A DNA stretch of 64,000 nt. Source: JAIESQ01 sp964495375 (GTDB lineage: Bacteria > Planctomycetota > Planctomycetia > Pirellulales > JAEUIK01). Under the pieces are notes generated by a model, which was not told the DNA's origin, searched no databases, and was given only the letters and a program-made list of their open reading frames with translations. A program made the translations under genes and the position numbers. The stretch is taken from positions 1-64,000 of the forward strand of contig CAZBWM010000026.1 in NCBI GenBank assembly GCA_964495375.1, in the 5' to 3' direction. Positions 58,288 to 64,000 of the stretch are shown here, piece after piece (position 1 is the stretch's first letter; each line of letters opens with the position of its first letter).

Positions 58288-59886
58288 ATGCTCGTAGGCT
58301 ACGTAAGCGACGAATACTACGCGGCACTGGCCGATGTGCTGGTGGAATTACGCCCGCAGGTTGCACAGAGCGCTGGCGGACTGCGCGGCAAAGTGCGTGA
58401 GCCCGTCGTGGTGCGCTCGGCCCCCAGCGGCGCCATTTATGCTGACGTGCCGGCCGGCCCGTGCGAGGCGATTTTTGCGCATCCGGGTTTCGGCTCGAAG
58501 CGCTCGCAGTTTGTCGTTGATCCGCGAGTGCCATTTCAATTTCGTTTGCTTTCCGATCGGCTGCTGGGGTACGCCTGGCCCAAATGGTGCCAGGCGGGGG
58601 ACGAAGTCGAGTTTCGCGTCCATGCCGTTGAGCCGTACAAACTGGGACTATGGCGCTACGGGTACCAAAAGCAGTTCGTGCGCAATATCGGCTGGTACGA
58701 CAACCACGGCCCGCGCGCGGTGATGCAGACCGTGCCCGACGGGTTCTTTGTCGAGACCGGCGTGCGCTGGGACGCGGGCTCGAGCCAAATCCATCGCCAG
58801 GTGATCGCCGCGCCGGACGCGAGCGGACTGTATTACTTTCAAGCGCGCGGTGAGAGTGGCGCGTTCTGTTCGTTCCCGCTCGTGGTGGCGCCGCGCAAGG
58901 CTGCCTCGCCGATCGCCGTGCTGGCGTCGACCAACACCTGGAACGCGTACAACCCGTTCGGTGGGCGGAGCAACTACATTCTGGCGTCGGCCATGCCCGA
59001 GGTTCCGATCGTTAATTCCAAAAGCGATCTGCCGCGCTACAACTTGCCCGACTACGGTGAGTGGCAGGCCGAGAGCTTCGCGCCACTGTCGTTCGATCGG
59101 CCCGAGCCGCGCAACCAGGTTCCGGCCGACGACGAGTGCACCGATCCGATCGAAGGGCGCATGGAGTGCGCGCTGGCGCCGGCCGAGTGGCGCTTGTTGG
59201 GCTGGCTCGAGCGCGAAGGCTTCGCCTACGACCTGTACGCCGACGATCAATTGCACACGGGCGTGCTCGACCTTGACGCATACCGCGTGCTGGTGCTCAG
59301 CGTACATCCCGAGTACTGGACCGAGGCGATGTACTGGGCCGTGAAGCGGTGGGTGTTCGAACGCGGTGGCCGGCTGGTCTATCTCGGCGGCAATGGCATC
59401 AACTGCAAGGTCGACATCCTGACCGATGGCGCGATGCGCTGCCTGAATCGCTGGGACCCGTCGCTCGACAGCCGCTTCCACACGGCGGTCGAATCAGAAG
59501 CGAACCTGCTGGGAGTCGCCTACTCAGACCCCGGCGCGATGACGGTCGCCCCCTACGAAGTGATCGATTCGACGCATTGGATTTTCGCCGGCACGGGGCT
59601 GCGGCGCGGCGACCGCTTCGGTACCAAGATTTTGCACCAGCGCTATGGCGACGGCGCTTCGGGGCATGAGACCGACAAGCTGACGGCCAGCTCGCCACCG
59701 CAAGCGCGGGCGTTGGCCCGAGGGCTTAATCCCGACAATGGCGGCGCCGAGCTGGTGTGTTTCGACACGCCCGGCGGCGGGGCCGTCTTCTCGGCCGGCA
59801 GCATCACTTACCCCACGGGGCTGTTATGCGACGAGCCGTTGTCGCGAATCACCGGCAACTGCCTGCGGCGGTTTCTAGAGCGGTGA
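58288..59886 (+). CDS. N,N-dimethylformamidase large-subunit-like protein
   Basis: A 532-residue protein resembling the large subunit of N,N-dimethylformamidase, which hydrolyses the amide to dimethylamine and formate with an iron centre. Family-like stretches are IAVLASTNTWNAYNPFGGRS, PRYNLPDYGEWQAE, EGFAYDLYADDQLHTGVLDL, RVLVLSVHPEYWTEAMYWAV and VFERGGRLVYLGGNGINCKV, the last being a glutamine-amidotransferase-like fold. The N-terminal 200 residues form a beta-domain. The natural substrate may be a different amide, since the small subunit gene is not nearby. ATG 58288 follows GGGGGA at 7 bases. No signal peptide, so the protein is cytoplasmic. Confidence 0.82.
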   Translation: MLVGYVSDEYYAALADVLVELRPQVAQSAGGLRGKVREPVVVRSAPSGAIYADVPAGPCEAIFAHPGFGSKRSQFVVDPRVPFQFRLLSDRLLGYAWPKWCQAGDEVEFRVHAVEPYKLGLWRYGYQKQFVRNIGWYDNHGPRAVMQTVPDGFFVETGVRWDAGSSQIHRQVIAAPDASGLYYFQARGESGAFCSFPLVVAPRKAASPIAVLASTNTWNAYNPFGGRSNYILASAMPEVPIVNSKSDLPRYNLPDYGEWQAESFAPLSFDRPEPRNQVPADDECTDPIEGRMECALAPAEWRLLGWLEREGFAYDLYADDQLHTGVLDLDAYRVLVLSVHPEYWTEAMYWAVKRWVFERGGRLVYLGGNGINCKVDILTDGAMRCLNRWDPSLDSRFHTAVESEANLLGVAYSDPGAMTVAPYEVIDSTHWIFAGTGLRRGDRFGTKILHQRYGDGASGHETDKLTASSPPQARALARGLNPDNGGAELVCFDTPGGGAVFSAGSITYPTGLLCDEPLSRITGNCLRRFLER

Positions 59887-60327
59887 CGAGGTCGGGTTGG
59901 CTGGGCAGCGAATCTGCCCCGCACGCGGTGAGAATCTTTTAAGGAATTTCGTTGCTTTGCCGTGAGAGGAGGGCTAGACTCCAGCGAGCTTCTGGCAATT
60001 TCGCCAGTAGACGTTTGAGAACTCTACGAAATTCAGGCCTGCCAATTCAGGATCGCTAGTGACGTAAACCCAAATTCCTCGCGGCGCGGATAGTCATTTC
60101 GCACGCGGTGAGTTCTGGCGTCACAGCTCGATCCTTCTTCGGCGAATCTTGCCCGGCCTGTTCTTGCCTCGCGGATTCCGAATCGCCTTGCGCGGTTTGT
60201 ATTGCCTTCGCGCTTGTTGGCTGTGAGCGACTCTCAACGCTGCGATGCCAATGCGCTGCGACGCAGATGTGTGGTGTCGAAAACCTGATCTCAACCGTCA
60301 GTTCAATCAACACAAGGAGTGGGGCTA
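59887..60327. other. Intergenic region with small hairpins
   Basis: In this 441-bp gap a hairpin GGGCAG-CGAAT-CTGCCC lies at 59903-59919, 17 bp after the stop codon, and could help end transcription, though no T-run follows. Another short hairpin, CTGGC/GCCAG, is at 59992-60007. An AAGGAG ribosome-binding site for the next gene is at 60314-60319. No promoter was recognised. Confidence 0.45.
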
Positions 60328-61251
60328 ATGCGTACTTTTCTATTTATCGGGACCCTCGCGGCGATCGTTATTCAGGCCAGCGCGGTGTCGTCGCGGGCCG
60401 GCACGGTGAATGTCACTTTCAGTGGTGCGTCGCAAGCGTTTGTCGGCGTGACCAGCGAATTCGGCAGCTTGACGGCTACCGGTAGTGGCCAGGCTTTCAA
60501 TGCCAAGACGAGCAAGGTCGAGCCGTTCGTGTTGACGCCCCCTTTGGTACACGCCCTGACACCGGCTGGGGGCTTTTCTCCGGTGAGCTCACAGCCGCTG
60601 AGCATTGTGCCGGCCACGTTTGATGTCACGCCGACGGCCATCAACGACATCAACGGGCTGAAAGTCGACCTACTCAATGGAGCGAGCTCACCGGTCGTCT
60701 TCAACACCATCGAGATCACGACCGACAGCGCTATCTCGATACTCAAGAACTTCACCCTCGATATCTCGGCCTCGCTGAGTGAGCTGAGATTCTTGCAGAC
60801 CGGCGCCGCGACGCTCACCCCGCAAGGGCCGAACATCGGCACATTCAGCATCCCAGGTGACTTTCAGTCCTTTTTGTCGGATTACTTCACAACGTACTTC
60901 GGCCTCCTCACGTATCAACTGCCCAACATCTCCGAAACCACGTCGTTGCCGTTGACCGGAACCTACACGATCACAGGGCCCCCCAATGCGGCCAAGATCA
61001 CGCTCGATGGCACGATCGGCCTGGCGATCCTGATCACCGACGGTGGCGGCAACTTGAATGGTGACATCGACAGCCCGATTTCGCTAACCGTGAATGCCTC
61101 GGTCGATGCCGCGGTGTCGATTCTCGTGAACGTGGGCTACCACTTCGAGCAAGACCAGCTCGTCGTGCCGGAGCCGGGCAGCATCTGCCTGATGGCGCTG
61201 GGTCTGTCGCTGACCGCGCTGTGCGCATGGCGGCGGCGGCAATCGCGCTAA
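60328..61251 (+). CDS. PEP-CTERM secreted protein
   Basis: A 307-residue exported protein. ATG 60328 was chosen because AAGGAG lies 8 bases upstream; a GTG 9 bp earlier is inside that site. A signal peptide (FLFIGTLAAIVIQASAVSSR) precedes a Ser/Thr-rich all-beta body with no Cys (GTVNVTFSGASQAFVGV, FNTIEITTDSAISIL). The tail VVPEPGSICLMALGLSLTAL followed by WRRRQSR is a PEP-CTERM sorting signal that exosortase would cleave. The protein is probably displayed at the cell surface or in the extracellular matrix. Its function cannot be read. A strong terminator follows at 61283. Confidence 0.88.
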   Translation: MRTFLFIGTLAAIVIQASAVSSRAGTVNVTFSGASQAFVGVTSEFGSLTATGSGQAFNAKTSKVEPFVLTPPLVHALTPAGGFSPVSSQPLSIVPATFDVTPTAINDINGLKVDLLNGASSPVVFNTIEITTDSAISILKNFTLDISASLSELRFLQTGAATLTPQGPNIGTFSIPGDFQSFLSDYFTTYFGLLTYQLPNISETTSLPLTGTYTITGPPNAAKITLDGTIGLAILITDGGGNLNGDIDSPISLTVNASVDAAVSILVNVGYHFEQDQLVVPEPGSICLMALGLSLTALCAWRRRQSR

Positions 61252-61282
61252 GCCTGCGAGCTCAGCAAGTACCGGCTTCCAC

Positions 61283-61320
61283 GGCCGCCGCGGGGCGACA
61301 CGCACCGCGGCGGCCTTTTT
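61283..61320 (+). terminator. Rho-independent terminator
   Basis: GGCCGCCGCGG (61283-61293) pairs perfectly with CCGCGGCGGCC (61305-61315) around an 11-base loop, followed by TTTTT. It lies 32 bp after the PEP-CTERM stop codon. This is the clearest intrinsic terminator of the window. Confidence 0.92.
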
Positions 61321-61513
61321 CTTGGCGCCCACACGCTTAAAGTTTGGCGAGACGCACCCGACCTTGCCATTAACTGAGCCGGACTCCGCGAATTCCACGC
61401 CCGAGAAGTGGATCAGCACCGCGGGTTTCGAGTCACCGGGCGGGCAACTATCATGGGGCGGGCACCCGAAACAATTCCTGCCAGCGATCTCCCTCCCCTC
61501 ACCATACAACCCC

Positions 61514-64000
61514 ATGATGCTCCGGATTCCGATCTTTGTCCTGCTGCTCGCGGGGATTTCTTTAGCACCGCTGTGCCGCCGCCTCGCAGCGGCCGAGCCG
61601 AATGCCGCTACCGCGGCCAGCGACGACGAAGAAGCGCCGCTGAACTTGCCCGGTCTGCTGGCGAAGTACACGGTCGACGGCGCCGTGCGCGTGGAGCGAT
61701 TCGAGCCGACGCCGGCGCTAGTGCTCGCCGCCGGTCAGACGCCCGACCTGCGCTTGCCAATCGAAGGCTGGAAGGTCCGCTGGGAGGGGCTGCTCGACGT
61801 GCAGCAATCGGGCGTGTACCACTTCAATGCGGTCACCACTGGCGCGGTCGTGGTACGGGTCGACGACAAAGTGGTGCTCGACATGCCGGGCCCGGCCCAT
61901 CCGGGATCGAGCGGCAAGGTCGATCTCGGCGATCAGCTTGACGTCGGATATCACCCACTGGTGATCGAATTCGCGCCCGCTGGGCCGGGGGCCGTGCTCA
62001 ACCTGTTCTGGCAGTCGGAGACGTTGGCGCCGGAGCGGATACCAGGGTTCGCGCTCTTGCACTCGCCTGAAACGCATCGCACCGCAGGCACCGCGGGCGT
62101 CGACAGCTTTTTTAGCGGTCGCCTGGCGATCGAAGAGCATAGCTGCCTGGCCTGCCACCAGGCGGCCGAGAAGAGCCCGCTCAAAATGTCTTTGGGCATG
62201 CGCAAGGGGCCGAAGCTGCTCGACGTTGGTTCGCGGCTGGGCCCCGGCTGGATCTATCACTGGCTTGGCGATCCGCAGGCGTGGCGAGCCGGGGCTGCGA
62301 TGCCGAAGCTGTTCTCCGCCGATAGACAAGGGGAAGTCGAGCGTTTCGCGGTGGCCAGCGTGCTGGCGGCGTTGAAGGGTCAACACACAACTGAAGCGAA
62401 GCCAGTTGCGGCTACTGATGATGCGGCGATGAACGCTGCCCAGGTCGCGGCTGGCAAAAAACTTTACGAGCGCGTCGGCTGCATGGCGTGCCACGACGAC
62501 GCGGCGCCCGGGGGAAGCAAGTCGCCGCTAGCGCTTCATCATCTCGGCAAGAAGCACTCGGTCGAGCAGCTAGCCGCGTATCTGGCTGTCCCCGGCGCGA
62601 ACGATCCACACGCTCGCATGCCAGCGATCAGTCTCTCGGCCGAAGAAAGCCGGGCGTTGGCGGTGTACCTCACATCGCGCGATGAAGAAGGTGCGCCATC
62701 CTACGACCTGCCGACAGCGCCGACGCTCGACGAAGTGTCGGCGGCGCTGAAGGCCGTTTCTGCCGCCGGTGAAGCCGCGACAGACAAGAATTCCCAACCT
62801 TCGCTGGATGAACAAATTGCCGAACTCGGTCGACGCGTGCTCAGCACGCGGCGCTGTGCGAATTGCCATGACCTGCCGGCAAACCTCGGCAGTAAGTCGG
62901 CCACCGGTGCGTCGGACCTTTTGGCCGCGCTACCTGCCGGCAAGTCGTTGGTCGAGATCGCTGCCAGGCCAGAAGCGGGCTGTCTTGCGGAGTCGAATGC
63001 TGCGGCAAGTAGGGGCAATGCCGCGGCGCCGCGGTTCGGCGCGAGCCTTGACCGCGCCGCCGTGCAATCGTTCCTGCGCGAAGCCCAACATGCCCCTGGC
63101 ACGCCCGATCCTGCGCAGCATGCGCGACTGACGATCGCGCGGTATCGCTGCCAGGTGTGCCACGAGCGCGATGGGCAAGGGGGGCTCAGCGCCGATCTTT
63201 ACGCGCATCTGACCGCCAACCAAACCGAAGGCGAGGCCGAGCTCGTGCGTCCGCCGTCGTTGACCGGGGTCGCGCGCAAGCTGCACACCACGGCCCTGGC
63301 CGGCGTGCTCGTGAGCGACGAGCGTTCGCGCCCCTGGATGGCACTGCGGATGCCGCGATTTCCCCAAGACGTCATGCAACCGTTTGTCGGGCAATTGACG
63401 ACGGCCGATGCGATCGAGCCCGACAATCAGGAGGCACAGGCCGACGCGGCTGCGGAGCAAGAGCCAGCGGCCGACGAAACCACGGAGACCTCGCTCGCCG
63501 AAGCGGGACGCACACTGGTCGGTTCGCGCGGATTTGGCTGCATTAAGTGCCACGACGTGCGCGGCATCCCCAGCGGCGGCACGCGAGGGCCCGATCTTGC
63601 CCGCATCACGCGCCGCGTCAGGCACAACTGGTTCAATCACTGGATGACCGATCCGCAGCGGCTCGAGCCCGGCACCCGCATGCCGACCGTGTTCTTGGCC
63701 GGCAAGTCCCCCTATGTGGAAGTGCTCGACGGCGACCCCGCTCGGCAGCGCGACGCCATGTGGGCGTACCTGTCGGCCGGCGATGAGCTGGCGCTGCCCG
63801 AGGGGATCGAGTCGCCGAGCGTGGCGACGAGCGCCGGACCACTGGCGGGCGGTCGCCCCTGGGTGCTGCGAACTTTTCTGCCGGAAGTGTCGCCGCGCAG
63901 CATGGCGATTCGCTTTGGCGGCGACGTACACGCGGCGTTCGACGCACAAAACTGCCGACTCGCGTACGCGTGGCAAGGAGACTTCGTCGATCTGGCGGCG
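61514..64000 (+). CDS. Secreted multihaem cytochrome c protein, C-terminus outside window
   Basis: The frame starts with ATG 61514 (ATG 61517 is also possible) and stays open to the window edge (829 codons). The signal peptide is MMLRIPIFVLLLAGISLAPL with likely cleavage after RLAAA. A PA14/GLEYA-like sugar-binding domain follows (about 55-175: VRWEGLLDVQQSGVYHFNAV). Five haem-binding CxxCH motifs come next: CLACH (near 211), CMACH (near 320), CANCH (near 447), CQVCH (near 547) and CIKCH (near 676). Long stretches around the haems resemble the planctomycete 'cytochrome C domain' proteins with MPKLF, MPAIS and MPTVF segments that could supply Met ligands. It probably carries electrons in the periplasm. 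The C-terminal end is missing. Confidence 0.87.
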   Translation, partial: MMLRIPIFVLLLAGISLAPLCRRLAAAEPNAATAASDDEEAPLNLPGLLAKYTVDGAVRVERFEPTPALVLAAGQTPDLRLPIEGWKVRWEGLLDVQQSGVYHFNAVTTGAVVVRVDDKVVLDMPGPAHPGSSGKVDLGDQLDVGYHPLVIEFAPAGPGAVLNLFWQSETLAPERIPGFALLHSPETHRTAGTAGVDSFFSGRLAIEEHSCLACHQAAEKSPLKMSLGMRKGPKLLDVGSRLGPGWIYHWLGDPQAWRAGAAMPKLFSADRQGEVERFAVASVLAALKGQHTTEAKPVAATDDAAMNAAQVAAGKKLYERVGCMACHDDAAPGGSKSPLALHHLGKKHSVEQLAAYLAVPGANDPHARMPAISLSAEESRALAVYLTSRDEEGAPSYDLPTAPTLDEVSAALKAVSAAGEAATDKNSQPSLDEQIAELGRRVLSTRRCANCHDLPANLGSKSATGASDLLAALPAGKSLVEIAARPEAGCLAESNAAASRGNAAAPRFGASLDRAAVQSFLREAQHAPGTPDPAQHARLTIARYRCQVCHERDGQGGLSADLYAHLTANQTEGEAELVRPPSLTGVARKLHTTALAGVLVSDERSRPWMALRMPRFPQDVMQPFVGQLTTADAIEPDNQEAQADAAAEQEPAADETTETSLAEAGRTLVGSRGFGCIKCHDVRGIPSGGTRGPDLARITRRVRHNWFNHWMTDPQRLEPGTRMPTVFLAGKSPYVEVLDGDPARQRDAMWAYLSAGDELALPEGIESPSVATSAGPLAGGRPWVLRTFLPEVSPRSMAIRFGGDVHAAFDAQNCRLAYAWQGDFVDLAA

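Noticed and set aside
1..64000. tRNA, rRNA, transposase, integrase or phage genes
   Set aside because: Looked for T-arm consensus, conserved rRNA stretches and recombinase motifs by eye; none was found, so the repeats have no mobiliser in this window.

Overview
The window is 64 kb of GC-rich DNA that looks like a chromosome segment of a planctomycete, probably close to the Pirellulales. This placement is inferred from gene content: giant secreted dehydrogenase/cytochrome c fusions with ThuA and HEAT modules, PEP-CTERM secreted proteins, PQQ-type beta-propellers, a Tat-exported Gfo/Idh/MocA oxidoreductase, many sugar phosphate isomerase-like TIM barrels, and flagellar genes of the planctomycete type. 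No rRNA, tRNA, CRISPR array, transposase, integrase or phage gene was seen.

Layout. 1-647: start of a heparinase II/III-like gene leaving the window, then 1.2 kb of repeats. 1.8-12.5 kb: a four-gene minus-strand operon (AMP-dependent acyl ligase, short-chain reductase, free acyl carrier protein, 2649-residue polyketide synthase). The synthase has KS, a decayed AT, DH, ER, KR, three tandem ACPs and a C-terminal GNAT acyltransferase; it is the strongest candidate for an undescribed system. 13.2-18.9 kb: a FlgI-like HEAT lipoprotein and smc. 19-34 kb: mostly minus-strand metabolic and envelope genes (TIM-barrel epimerases, ACP phosphodiesterase-like protein, hydroxyacid-oxoacid transhydrogenase, SDR, phosphodiesterase, UbiA prenyltransferase, Gfo/Idh/MocA, PQQ propellers, O-antigen ligase). 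34.5-37.2 kb: a PEP-CTERM protein and an enolase-superfamily gene. 37.5-41.5 kb: flagellar export genes fliN-fliO-fliP-fliQ-fliR-flhB, with FlhB lacking its switch domain. 41.9-46.2 kb: a 1461-residue ThuA/dehydrogenase/HEAT/cytochrome c protein. 46.3-51.0 kb: UDP-ManNAc-type sugar genes (wecC, wecB) and an ADH-Gfo/Idh fusion, which suggest surface polysaccharide synthesis. 52.2-54.1 kb: a hairpin-rich leader in front of an RbfA-like gene overlapping an RtcB-family RNA ligase, a possible rRNA repair operon. 54.6-64 kb: an RND transporter, a small protein, an N,N-dimethylformamidase-like protein, a second PEP-CTERM protein and a five-CxxCH secreted cytochrome leaving the window.

Most intergenic gaps are filled by short palindromic elements that recur in the window. 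At least six families are visible, including a 107-bp MITE-like element (three copies), a 90-bp element ending in GTAGGGTG (two copies) and a 31-bp REP-like palindrome (three copies). No protein that could move them is encoded here.

All functional statements come from reading motifs and gene order; no database search was run.
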